The notes beneath the pieces are model-generated. The model saw only the letters and a program-made list of their open reading frames with translations. It ran no database searches and was not told the origin of the DNA. Below are positions 26,702 to 34,822 of a stretch of 63,517 bases of DNA, piece after piece. The translations under genes and the position numbers were made by a program. The stretch's first letter is position 1. The number at the start of each line of letters is the position of its first letter. This DNA comes from Terriglobia bacterium (GTDB taxonomy: Bacteria > Acidobacteriota > Terriglobia > Bryobacterales > Bryobacteraceae), in contig JAIQEX010000021.1 in assembly GCA_020073615.1 (NCBI GenBank), positions 1 through 63,517 on the forward strand. The letters run 5' to 3'.

Positions 26702-27157
26702 CTATTTCCGCTGGAACCGTCCCAGGTATTGCGTCTCGGCCAGCACGTGTCCCTTGAGGGCCTCCAGCAGCTCACGCCGCTTAGTCCCGGCGGGCAACCC
26801 GAGCGTGTGCACATCCAGCGCCGACAGCTTGAAGAAGTAGCGGTGCGGCCCGCCTTTGGGAGGGCAGGGGCCGCCATACCCCAGCTTTCCGAAGTCGTTC
26901 ATGCCGCTTACGCCCAGCGCCCCGGACTTGTATCCCTGCGCCAGGTTGTGCAGTTTCGGCGCGATGTCGTACAGCAGCCAGTGGCACCACGTGCCCGCCG
27001 GCGCATCGGGGTCGTCCACGATCAGCGCAAAGCTACGCGTATCCGCCGGCTCGCCGCTCCATTCGAGCGAGGGCGAGAGATCCGCCCCCAGACACGAGTG
27101 CAGCTCCGGGATCCAGGCGCCATCGGCGAATGCGCCCGAGAACAGCTTGAATGCCAT
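26702..27157 (-). CDS. YbhB/YbcL family (PEBP-like) protein
   Basis: The product has 151 residues, the usual length of bacterial phosphatidylethanolamine-binding-protein homologues. Motifs are SPSLEWSG, DDPDAPAGTWCHWLLYDI and GPCPPKGGPHRYFFKL, which form the anion-binding pocket of the fold. It is cytoplasmic, with no signal peptide. Physiological role in bacteria is unclear. ATG 27157 gives the conserved start MAFKLFSGAF; the open frame upstream to 27529 is antisense to the Gly/Phe-rich gene. Confidence 0.9.
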   Translation of the reverse strand: MAFKLFSGAFADGAWIPELHSCLGADLSPSLEWSGEPADTRSFALIVDDPDAPAGTWCHWLLYDIAPKLHNLAQGYKSGALGVSGMNDFGKLGYGGPCPPKGGPHRYFFKLSALDVHTLGLPAGTKRRELLEALKGHVLAETQYLGRFQRK

Positions 27158-27248
27158 AGTTTCTCTCCGAGGTTTGATCGTAGCGCAAAGAAGGAAGGCT
27201 TGCGGAGCTGGCGCGCCGGGAGTATGCTCCGGATAGAGGAACATTCCG

Positions 27249-28001
27249 ATGAGGGTTATTCTGCGAATTGCGTTGTGTTGCCTGCTGGCCGGAGGCGCCA
27301 TGGCCCAGCGGCGCGGCGGCGGGATGGGTGGAGGCAGCTTCCACGGCGGCGGCAGTTTCGGACATGGCGGGCTGTCCGGCGGGCGCGTAACCGGGTTCGG
27401 GAATCGCGGCTTCAACGGCTTCGGCGGCTCGGTGTTCCGCGGAAACAACGTTTTCTTCCACAACAACAGCTTTTTGTTCAATCGCTTCGGGTTCAACCGC
27501 TTCGGCTTCCGATCTTTCGGCTTCAACAACTTCGGATTCGGACTCGGTTTCGGCGGCTTCGGGGGATTCTACGGCTACCCCTACTATCCCTACGACTCCG
27601 GATACGGCTACTCGCCATACGGCTCTGGATACCCGGCTTACGACTCCAACTACAACACGTCGCCTAACGTGACCGTGGTCTATCCCCAGCAGTCGCAGGC
27701 GCCGTCCACAGTCGTGGTGCAGACGGCGAGTCCGGTCACTCGCACCTACGATGAGTACGGGCAGGAGGTCGGGCCGGCTCCCGGTCCGGCAAGCACCGCG
27801 AGCGGTTCGCCTCTTTACCTGGTGGCCTTCAAGGACCACGTGATCCGCGCCGCCGCGGCGTACTGGGTGGACGGCAAGACGCTGCATTACGTCACCACCC
27901 AGCACGAGGAGAAGCAGGCGCCGCTCGATACCGTGGACCGCGATTTCTCCATGCAGTTGAACCGCGAGCGCCACATCGCCTTCCAGTTGCCCGCACAGTA
28001 A
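27249..28001 (+). CDS. Secreted Gly/Phe/Tyr-rich low-complexity protein
   Basis: The product has 250 residues. A signal peptide (LRIALCCLLAGGAMAQ) is followed by a Gly-rich stretch (RRGGGMGGGSFHGGGSFGHG), then FG-type repeats (NRFGFNRFGF, FGFNNFGFGLGF) and Tyr/Pro-rich sequence (GYPYYPYDSGYG). The last 70 residues are globular: LYLVAFKDHVIRAAAAYWVDG, then KTLHYVTTQHEEKQAPLDTVD. That C-terminal block recurs in acidobacterial secreted proteins as I remember them; its function is unknown. A hairpin with a T-run follows at 28032. Confidence 0.75.
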   Translation: MRVILRIALCCLLAGGAMAQRRGGGMGGGSFHGGGSFGHGGLSGGRVTGFGNRGFNGFGGSVFRGNNVFFHNNSFLFNRFGFNRFGFRSFGFNNFGFGLGFGGFGGFYGYPYYPYDSGYGYSPYGSGYPAYDSNYNTSPNVTVVYPQQSQAPSTVVVQTASPVTRTYDEYGQEVGPAPGPASTASGSPLYLVAFKDHVIRAAAAYWVDGKTLHYVTTQHEEKQAPLDTVDRDFSMQLNRERHIAFQLPAQ

Positions 28002-28031
28002 CAGGTGTTGCGGCGACAAGCGGGCCGGTGC

Positions 28032-28069
28032 GGACGGCACATTTGGTTTGTGCCGTCCTGTGCCTTTTT
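28032..28069 (+). terminator. Rho-independent terminator after the Gly/Phe-rich gene
   Basis: Perfect 10-bp arms GGACGGCACA (28032-28041) and TGTGCCGTCC (28049-28058) with a 7-nt loop are followed, after six bases, by TTTTT (28065-28069). The element separates the Gly/Phe-rich gene from the next operon. Confidence 0.7.
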
Positions 28070-28144
28070 ACATCCTCTGTAGCTCGGGAATCACAAAACG
28101 GCCGGCGGACGTGGTAAAGTGATTCACCAGCAGGAGGGCCACCC

Positions 28145-31100
28145 ATGAGATTCATTCCGGTTTCCGCAGTATTGATCCTGACCTTTACGTGTAGTGCGCT
28201 CCAAGGGCAACAGAGTTCCGATGACATCAGGAAAATGGCTGCTGCGGGCGACACCGCGGGCGCGCGTAGCACCCTCGCCCGCGCCGTGCAGGCCAGTCCC
28301 GACAGCGTCGCGGCGTTAACCGATTACGCCGAGTTCCTGGAGCGCTACGGCGATCCCGCCTGCCGCGAAGTCTACGGCAAGCTGCTGGTGGAGCTGCGCA
28401 AGAGCGGCGATACGGCGCGCGCCGCGGTCATTTCCCATCGTCTGGCCGGCCTCGATCTGCTGGCCGGCGATCGCGACAGCGCCATGCGCGATGCCGATTC
28501 CGGGCCCTCCGGAAGCATGCCCGCCGCGGCGGAGACGCCCGCACCGGCGGCCGTTTCCGGCGCGTTCATCCCCGGGCCGTTGCGCTCCTTCGCGCGCATG
28601 GCGGCGATTTCTCCCGACGCCAATCCGATCGATATCCTGCCCGCCCTGGCCCGCAATGTGGTGACCAACGGCTACCAGGCTTCCCACAGCAACGACGCCC
28701 TGGAGCAGACCGAATACCTCAAGCTGGTCCATCGCTATCTTTCCCAGGCCCACGAGCTGGAGAAGCTGGCGGGTGCTTCGAGGACGCTCAAAATCGAGAA
28801 CTGCGAGTCCCCCGGCGTAGCCGAGTTGCTGCGCATTCTCGGCTTCCGCATGCGCGGCGGCTGCGGTTCCGAAGTGGTGCTCGAAACGGTCAACGCGGCC
28901 CGCGCCTTCCTCACCACCGATTCCGGTTTCCCGGTCAACCAACTGGAAGCCGCGCTGCGCACCAACCGGCCGTTCACCTACGATTACCGTTCCACTCCGG
29001 TGCCGGTGCTCTTCGGCCCCGAATACTGGACTCCCGGCGCGAAGGATAAGGAGCCGGTCAATTTCATCGAGGCCTTCATCTCCGATCCGTCGATGTGCCG
29101 CCTCTACCTGGGTCTTTCCAAGCTCGACCGCGAGACCGCCGAGAGCATGCACAAGGCAATTGCCTACCCGCACCTCAAGGCCTTTGCGCACGTGCTCGAC
29201 TTCTTCGGCGCCATGTTCGAGATCCGCGACGGCAAGGCGGTGACGCCTGGTGGCGCGCGCGCCGCGGCCGCCTGGGGCGAACTGGCCGGTGTTTCACCCG
29301 ACCACGGCGCCGAGTTCTTCGATAAGCTCATCTCCAAAGACGATGGCTGGATGGCCAGCCTGTACGATGCGCTGGCCCGCATCCACGGCCCCGTGCAGGA
29401 GTACCTCACCGACCCCGCGCGCATGAAGCGCTTCTATACCGCGGTGCGCGGCCGCATCACCAGCCCGGGACCCGCCCGCCCCGTATTCCGTTCCAACACG
29501 GACATGATGCTGCTCACCACGCGGCTGCGCCTCGATGCCGACGGCAAGCCCCACATCCCCGGCAACATCGAAGTCTGGAAGACGCTCTTCATCAATCACC
29601 CGCAGGGCCGCTACGACGGCAAACTCACCCGCCTGGCCACCACCTGGAAAGACCCGGACGACGTGATCGAGGCGCTTTTCGCCCTCTGCCGCAAGGCCGT
29701 GGAGAACGAGCCGCTCAAGATTTTCATGGCCGTCAGCGACCTGGACCGCAACCGCGCCGCACCGCTCGAACCGGCCACGGTGGACCGCCTGGCGCGCGCC
29801 TACCGCAACTACGGCAGCCAGTATTCGGTCTTCAGCGAGTCGCGCCAGATCAGCGACAAGTCGATCGTCCAGTTCCTCGATACCGCCGAGAGCATCAACA
29901 AGATCCACGACCCGGCGTTCCGCAGCGATGTGGCGGGCTCCTTCCAGTCGCTGATCGGGCTCTGGCAGATCCTGGTCCGCCAGCGGACCATGCCGGAAAG
30001 CGGCGCCGATGCGGTCTTCTCCGCGCTCGCCGGCTCCTTCGCGCAGGTGCACAACGACCGTGAGCTGTTCGATTCCGGCCGCGACGGCGTCAAGCGGCTG
30101 CTCGCCGCCGCGCCCTCGGTAGACGCCACCGCGCCCCAGGAGCGCATGGTCGAGCTGCTGGCCGGCGCCTCGGCATCGGGCGACGCCGACGCGCGCGAAC
30201 AGGTGACCCAGGAACTGCAGCGCATCCTGGAAGCGCAGCGCATCATCTCACTCGATACCCTGTTCGACCTGGCCGACCACGTGGACAGCATTGCCAAGGG
30301 CGCCAAACTGAATACCGCCCTGGTCAACCGGCTGGCCGCCCGCATCAGCGAGATCCAGCTTCCGCGCGCCTCGCTGTCGGCCGTCGAGAAGAATGCCATG
30401 GGGTTCGGCTACTGGACCGAAAAGCACATCGAAAGCGAGCGCAAGCTCAATCTGCGGGCCGCCATCGAAAAGGCGGGCGGCGATGCCGAGAAGCTCAAAG
30501 AAGTGCGCGGCCTGATGGCGCCGCTGCTGCGCGATACGCTCCTGGCCTTCAATTACGCCCATTACGCGCCGCCCGGGGCTCAGGTGCTCTACACCAACCC
30601 GGTCTTTGTGCGCAGCCACGATTTCCTGGGCATGCAGAGCAACTATCATACGTGGCGGGCCACCGAGATGTATGGCACCGGCTGGCCCTCCAATGGCGGC
30701 GGGCGGCTGGTGGGCTCGCTCTCCACGCTGCCTTACGCCCTGGCCGAAGCCGAACAGAACTTCCTGGTGCCCGCCCAGACGCAGGCTCTCATTTGGGGCG
30801 ACCTGGTGCCGCAGATGATGCTCAGCGCCAAGATTCCGCGCTGGTGGAATGTGACGCCCTCCCAGGTCCACTGGGTCGGGCTGCACGTGCGCTACGGCCG
30901 CGAGCTGCTGGCCGAATCGGCCTTCGATGCGGAGCTGCGCAAGCAGGTGATCGCGACCCTCGCCTTGTTCGCCCCGCCGGCGCGCACCAGCGACGTGGCG
31001 CGCCTGGTGGAGCGCGGCGACGTGAAAGACGCTGCCGACCGGGTGACGCCGTCGGAGCTGTTCTCATTGGCGCGCGAGCTGGCGCCGCGGCGCAGCGGCG

Positions 31101-31534
31101 ATCCGTCGGCCATTCTGGCGGAGCTGCGCGCGCTGCCACAGGCGTCGCCCCAGGAGGTCAACTACTCGGCGGTATCGCACGCTTTCGGCACGCCCAAGCC
31201 CACGCTGGCCAATTCCTACGAGCCCGACCTGCTCAACCTCCGCACCTTCCCGACGCTGATGGGCTATTCCAGCCGCATCATGGCGGAGAGTTGGGAATCG
31301 AACGGGATCTATTGGGCCGCGCTGGCCGACGAGTTGAGCATTTCGCCCGCCCAGCTCAACCTGCGCATCCCCGAATGGACGCAGAAACTGGTGGAGCACA
31401 TCTTCGCCTCGAACCTGGAAGATTGGCCCGCCGTGCTGAAGTCGCTGCGCCTGGTGGGCGACGATGAGCGCACGCGCGCCCGCGCCGCCATGACGGAACA
31501 GAAAGCTTCCCTACAGGAGTCTCCAAACCGGTAA
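28145..31534 (+). CDS. Large secreted protein of unknown function (1129 aa)
   Basis: The start is supported by AGGAGG about ten bases upstream and by a signal peptide (VSAVLILTFTCSALQGQ). Residues 25-115 contain TPR-like helical repeats (MAAAGDTAGARSTLARAV, YGKLLVELRKSGDTARAAV). An Ala/Pro-rich linker follows, then about 1000 residues without a domain I can name, mainly helical. A Trp/Tyr-rich block near residues 810-930 (NPVFVRSHDFLGMQS, YGTGWPSNGGGRLVGSLS, PRWWNVTPSQVHWVG) looks conserved. The VWFA gene begins six bases after its stop, so the two are co-expressed and may form an exported complex. Confidence 0.75.
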   Translation: MRFIPVSAVLILTFTCSALQGQQSSDDIRKMAAAGDTAGARSTLARAVQASPDSVAALTDYAEFLERYGDPACREVYGKLLVELRKSGDTARAAVISHRLAGLDLLAGDRDSAMRDADSGPSGSMPAAAETPAPAAVSGAFIPGPLRSFARMAAISPDANPIDILPALARNVVTNGYQASHSNDALEQTEYLKLVHRYLSQAHELEKLAGASRTLKIENCESPGVAELLRILGFRMRGGCGSEVVLETVNAARAFLTTDSGFPVNQLEAALRTNRPFTYDYRSTPVPVLFGPEYWTPGAKDKEPVNFIEAFISDPSMCRLYLGLSKLDRETAESMHKAIAYPHLKAFAHVLDFFGAMFEIRDGKAVTPGGARAAAAWGELAGVSPDHGAEFFDKLISKDDGWMASLYDALARIHGPVQEYLTDPARMKRFYTAVRGRITSPGPARPVFRSNTDMMLLTTRLRLDADGKPHIPGNIEVWKTLFINHPQGRYDGKLTRLATTWKDPDDVIEALFALCRKAVENEPLKIFMAVSDLDRNRAAPLEPATVDRLARAYRNYGSQYSVFSESRQISDKSIVQFLDTAESINKIHDPAFRSDVAGSFQSLIGLWQILVRQRTMPESGADAVFSALAGSFAQVHNDRELFDSGRDGVKRLLAAAPSVDATAPQERMVELLAGASASGDADAREQVTQELQRILEAQRIISLDTLFDLADHVDSIAKGAKLNTALVNRLAARISEIQLPRASLSAVEKNAMGFGYWTEKHIESERKLNLRAAIEKAGGDAEKLKEVRGLMAPLLRDTLLAFNYAHYAPPGAQVLYTNPVFVRSHDFLGMQSNYHTWRATEMYGTGWPSNGGGRLVGSLSTLPYALAEAEQNFLVPAQTQALIWGDLVPQMMLSAKIPRWWNVTPSQVHWVGLHVRYGRELLAESAFDAELRKQVIATLALFAPPARTSDVARLVERGDVKDAADRVTPSELFSLARELAPRRSGDPSAILAELRALPQASPQEVNYSAVSHAFGTPKPTLANSYEPDLLNLRTFPTLMGYSSRIMAESWESNGIYWAALADELSISPAQLNLRIPEWTQKLVEHIFASNLEDWPAVLKSLRLVGDDERTRARAAMTEQKASLQESPNR

Positions 31535-31540
31535 ACGACC

Positions 31541-32527
31541 ATGACGATTTCGCGACGAACATTCCTTGGCGCGACCACTGGCGGCCTGCTGCTCCGCGCG
31601 CAGGATGGGCAGCGCCCCATCTTCAAGGTCAAAGTGGATATGGTGGTGCTCAGCTTCCAGGTCCAGGACAGCAAGAACCACTACATCAATGGCCTGAAGC
31701 CCAGCGACTTCCGCGTTTTCGAAGACGGCATCCTGCAGAAGGCGGCCACTTTCGCCGAGGGCGCCAACGCCCCGGTGGCGGTGGGCGACGACGGCTCGGT
31801 GCGCCCTCTGCTGGAGGCCAGGAAGGAGACGCTGCCCGGCCTCGACCGCCCCGACGCCTTCATCGGCACCAACGTCTTCGTGCTCTTCGACACCAGCAAC
31901 TTCATGTATCGCGGCTTTGTCTACGCCGAAGACGCCATCGCCGATTTCGTGCGCGGCCTGGACCGCGCCGATTCGGTGGCGGTCTACACCTTCAGCCGCA
32001 ACCTGTCGCGCGCCGCCAGCCTCACGCGCGAGCACTCCGACGCCATCAGCGGCCTGCGCAAGTCGGTGGCCGGCGACGATACGGCGCTCTACAACTGCCT
32101 GCTGCTCACCCTGCGCGACGCCGCCAAGGTGGCCGGCCGCAAAGTGGTGATCGTTTTCTCCAACGGCCCCGACAACGCCAGCATGGTGGCGCCCGACGAC
32201 GTCCGCGCGGTGGCGGAAGACGAAGGCATTCCGATTTACGTGATTTCCACCAGCGAAGTGAACAAGGACCCCATCTCGAGCGGCGTTTTCCGCCGCATGG
32301 CGCAGCGCACCGGCGGCAAAGCCTACTGGGCGCGCACCTGGCAGAAGCAGGTGGAAGCCTTCGAAGACATCCGCGAAGATATGAGTAACTCCTACACCAT
32401 CACTTACTATCCGGCGCCCAACCCGAATGAAGGTTTCCGCAAGATCTCGGTCGAGATAGTAAGTGATCCGGGCAAGAAGTATAGGGTGCATTCAAGGCCC
32501 GGGTATCGGCCTAGTAGGGTGTTGTAG
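31541..32527 (+). CDS. VWFA-related acidobacterial protein (TIGR03436-like), Tat-exported
   Basis: The product has 328 residues. The twin-arginine signal is TISRRTFLGATTGGLLL. A VWA fold follows with a MIDAS-like VLFDTSNFM (the second Ser of DxSxS is not conserved), and TFSRNLSRAA, GDDTALYNCLLLTL, GRKVVIVFSNGPDN, then the family C-terminus SYTITYYPAPNPNEGFRKIS and VHSRPGYRPSRVL. TIGR03436 proteins are expanded in Acidobacteria, with unknown role. It is translated just after the 1129-aa gene. A partial copy lies at 33438-33882. Confidence 0.9.
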   Translation: MTISRRTFLGATTGGLLLRAQDGQRPIFKVKVDMVVLSFQVQDSKNHYINGLKPSDFRVFEDGILQKAATFAEGANAPVAVGDDGSVRPLLEARKETLPGLDRPDAFIGTNVFVLFDTSNFMYRGFVYAEDAIADFVRGLDRADSVAVYTFSRNLSRAASLTREHSDAISGLRKSVAGDDTALYNCLLLTLRDAAKVAGRKVVIVFSNGPDNASMVAPDDVRAVAEDEGIPIYVISTSEVNKDPISSGVFRRMAQRTGGKAYWARTWQKQVEAFEDIREDMSNSYTITYYPAPNPNEGFRKISVEIVSDPGKKYRVHSRPGYRPSRVL

Positions 32528-32539
32528 GGGGGATCGCCG

Positions 32540-32617
32540 TCAAGCGCGCGGCAGTACCGTCAGGGTTTGTCCGACTTCGGACAGATAGCGGCCTTCGACG
32601 GGTTGCTGGCTAGCCAT
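32540..32617 (-). CDS. 25-aa ORF coupled to the higA-like antitoxin stop codon
   Basis: The ATG at 32617 overlaps the antitoxin TGA as TGATG and encodes MASQQPVEGRYLSEVGQTL followed by TVLPRA before a TGA at 32542-32540. It contains or overlaps a hairpin-forming TGTCCG/CGGACA (32568-32583). It could be a truncated third gene of the TA cassette, or chance. No family recognised. Confidence 0.3.
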   Translation of the reverse strand: MASQQPVEGRYLSEVGQTLTVLPRA

Positions 32618-32970
32618 CAGCGAAGCACAATCCCAGGCTCACGTATCGCGCCCGCCGCCTTGTGCCCCCCAGTATCGGCGCGCCGCACCCGGACTTTCAC
32701 CTCGACGCGCGAGCCGAGGCGGTTGAGGATCGACATGAGGCGGTCGACGGTGAACCGCCCGAGGTCTGCATTGCGAATGCGCGAGAAGTCGGCCGCTGCA
32801 ATGCCGGTGCGGTCATGCGCTGCGCGCACAGTCAGGTGCTCCCGATCTAGCGCCTTGATGATTTCGGCTGCCAGGATCGCCTTGAATTGTTCGGCGTCGG
32901 CGTTCTTATGACCGAGGTCGCGGAACACATTGCCGCTTCCCCTCGCCACTTCCAGTGTTTCGTCTTTCAT
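32617..32970 (-). CDS. XRE-family antitoxin (HigA-like)
   Basis: The product has 117 residues. The helix-turn-helix spans AAEIIKALDREHLTVRAAHD, then RTGIAAADFSRIRNADLGRF and TVDRLMSILNRLG, the arrangement of XRE/HigA2-type antitoxins. The basic C-terminal tail follows. The ATG at 32970 overlaps the toxin stop (32967) as ATGA, giving the toxin-first order usual for higBA. It should repress the operon through the palindrome at 33345-33366 and neutralise the toxin. Confidence 0.85.
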   Translation of the reverse strand: MKDETLEVARGSGNVFRDLGHKNADAEQFKAILAAEIIKALDREHLTVRAAHDRTGIAAADFSRIRNADLGRFTVDRLMSILNRLGSRVEVKVRVRRADTGGHKAAGAIREPGIVLR

Positions 32971-33314
32971 CGCAACATTTCCTTCAATCGTTTCAAACGG
33001 TCCTGAATCAGGTCGATTTCGCGCTTCGGAGTCTTGATCCCCTTCGTCGATTTCTTCTGGAACGCGTGCACAACCCAGACTTCATCGGCGAGTTGCACGG
33101 CATAGACCACGCGGAACGCATCACCCCGGAATGGCAGCGCAATCTCGAACACGCCGGAACCAATGCCGCGCATCGGCTTTGCAGCGTCCGCCTTGCCGCC
33201 CTCGGCGGCGATCGTCAGGGCGGCAAGACAAATCGACCTGGCCCCTTCCGGGAAAGTCTCGAATTCTCTTAAGGCCGCCCTGATCCATGAAACCGGCTGT
33301 GTTTTCCGGGTCAT
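32967..33314 (-). CDS. HigB/RelE-like toxin (phage Gp49-like family)
   Basis: The product has 115 residues. Motifs are FPEGARSICLAALTIAAEGG, KPMRGIGSGVFEIALPFRGD, FRVVYAVQLADEVWVVHAFQ and KKSTKGIKTPKREIDLI, the Gp49-like/HigB core of mRNA interferases. It probably cleaves ribosome-associated mRNA when the antitoxin is lost. It is first in the operon, as in higBA. The cassette is intact at sequence level and is inserted between a complete VWFA gene and a defective copy. Confidence 0.87.
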   Translation of the reverse strand: MTRKTQPVSWIRAALREFETFPEGARSICLAALTIAAEGGKADAAKPMRGIGSGVFEIALPFRGDAFRVVYAVQLADEVWVVHAFQKKSTKGIKTPKREIDLIQDRLKRLKEMLR

Positions 33315-33344
33315 CTGTCGTCCGCCAACGCATGCCGTATCGGT

Positions 33345-33366
33345 ATGTTGTCATATCAGACAACAT
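33345..33366. promoter_or_regulatory. Palindromic operator upstream of higBA-like operon
   Basis: Arms ATGTTGTC and GACAACAT (8 bp, perfect) flank six bases ATATCA. The centre lies about 40 bases upstream of the toxin ATG (33314, minus strand), where autoregulatory TA operators are usually found. Confidence 0.55.
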
Positions 33367-33437
33367 CTGTCAAGCCGGGACAAGTTGGCTGGTACGCTCC
33401 TTCCGCCGCTGGCGCATGACGTTTCGCGTGACCGCGA

Positions 33438-33882
33438 ATGCGCCCGCTGCTGGAGGCCAAGAAGGAGTCGCTGCCCGGCCTCGACCGGCCCGACGCCTTC
33501 ATCGGCACCAACGTATTCGTGCTCTTCGACACCAGCAACTTCATGTATCGCGGCTTCGTCTACGCCGAAGACGCCATCGCCGATTTCGTGCGCGGCCTGG
33601 ACCGCGCCGATTCGGTGGCGGTCTACACCTTCAGCCGCAACCTGTCGCGCGCCGCCAGCCTCACGCGCGAGCACTCCGACGCCATCAGCGGCCTGCGCAA
33701 GTCGGTGGCCGGCGACGATACGGCGCTCTACAACTGCCTGCTGCTCACCCTGCGCGACGCCGCCAAAGTGGCCGGCCGCAAACGAAGGTTTCCGCAAGAT
33801 CTCGGTCGAGATAGTAAGTGATCCGGGCAAGAAGTATAGGGTGCATTCAAGGCCGGGATACAGACCGAGCGGGGTGCTGTAG
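33438..33882 (+). pseudogene. Partial, internally deleted copy of the VWFA-related gene
   Basis: From about 33439 the sequence is nearly identical to 31800-32146 of the intact VWFA gene (residues from RPLLEAKKESLPGLDRPDAF to AAKVAGRK). It then jumps to the equivalent of 32424, so about 280 bases are missing, and continues nearly identically to the stop region (GKKYRVHSRPGYRPSGVL). The jump changes frame. The N-terminal third, including the Tat signal, is absent. The product cannot be an exported VWFA protein. The HigBA cassette lies between the two copies. Confidence 0.9.
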
Positions 33883-34002
33883 GGGATTATGCCGGCATCG
33901 ATATCACGCGGCTAATCCGTCCGCGTCCGCCTCGATCCCCTGCTCCTTCAGGACGTGGAGTACGCCGGCGATGGCTTCGCGATCCGTGGCATCACCGGGC
34001 CG

Positions 34003-34025
34003 CATGCACTACAATGTAGTGCATG
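34003..34025. promoter_or_regulatory. Perfect palindrome overlapping the vapB start codon
   Basis: Arms CATGCACTACA (34003-34013) and TGTAGTGCATG (34015-34025) flank a single A. The last three bases of the right arm are the ATG of the antitoxin gene. The element is probably the autoregulatory operator. Its overlap with the start codon implies a very short or leaderless mRNA, or a block of translation initiation as well as transcription. Confidence 0.75.
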
Positions 34026-34304
34026 AAGACCGAAGTGTATAGTTGGCGTGTTTCCACGGAGGTTAAGACCGGTCTGGAGCGTGAGGCGCGCCGCCGCAAG
34101 ACATCGCTTTCCGCGGTTCTGGATTTAGCCGCCCGCGAGTGGCTACGGAAGAGCGGCGTGGGGAACCACGGCGATGAAGAACAAAGGCGGCTGCAGGGAG
34201 CTGCAGCGAAATGCTTGGGAGTCCTTGCGGGCGGCGACGCCCGGCGCTCGCAGAATGTAGCGCAGGCAGTGCGGCGGCGTCTCGGGCGGCGCCATGAGCG
34301 GTAA
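34023..34304 (+). CDS. Ribbon-helix-helix antitoxin (VapB-like)
   Basis: The product has 93 residues. The N-terminal strand and helices WRVSTEVKTGLEREARRRK and TSLSAVLDLAAREWLRKSG are a ribbon-helix-helix DNA-binding unit. The C-terminal part should bind the toxin. It overlaps the toxin gene by 11 bases. No ribosome binding site can be seen because the palindromic operator runs into the ATG. Confidence 0.82.
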   Translation: MKTEVYSWRVSTEVKTGLEREARRRKTSLSAVLDLAAREWLRKSGVGNHGDEEQRRLQGAAAKCLGVLAGGDARRSQNVAQAVRRRLGRRHER

Positions 34305-34719
34305 CGCGCTGATCGATACCGGCGCCATTGTGGCGCTGTTGGACAGAACGGATCGCTGGCACCGGATCTGTGTGGATGCTTTTCGGCAGTTTCATCTGCC
34401 TCTGGTAACCTCCGAAGCGGTGCTGACGGAATTGTTTCACCTGGTTGGCGACGATCGCCGGGAGGTAGCGGCAGCGTGGAAATTCCTGCGCTCCGGCGCC
34501 CTGATGCTGGCGGCGATTGAAGATTCAGAACTTCTTCAAATCCAGGCCTTGATGTCACAGTATTGGGACCGCCCGATGGATTTCGCCGACGCCACGCTGG
34601 TGCATCTCGCTAAGCGCGAGTCGCTGTCGACCATTTTCACGGTGGATTATGCGGATTTCGAAACGTATCGAATCGAAGGCCGCCGCCGGTTTCGCGTGCT
34701 TCCCGCCGGTCGGCCGTGA
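34294..34719 (+). CDS. PIN-domain toxin (VapC-like)
   Basis: The product has 141 residues. PIN motifs are ALIDTGAIVALLDRTDRWH (first Asp), TSEAVLTELFHLVGD (Glu), MDFADATLVHLAKRE (Asp pair) and IFTVDYADFETYRI (last Asp). These acidic residues bind Mg for RNase activity. It is co-translated with the antitoxin. All catalytic positions are retained, so the module is probably functional. Confidence 0.9.
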   Translation: MSGNALIDTGAIVALLDRTDRWHRICVDAFRQFHLPLVTSEAVLTELFHLVGDDRREVAAAWKFLRSGALMLAAIEDSELLQIQALMSQYWDRPMDFADATLVHLAKRESLSTIFTVDYADFETYRIEGRRRFRVLPAGRP

Positions 34720-34822
34720 GTTGGTTCTCCAGCCGCGAGAAATCGCTGTTGCCGCGAAACTTCTCCGCACGGCCGCGGCTCTCAGCGGCGGTGGTTTGCC
34801 TGGAAAAAGCATCACGACGGGC

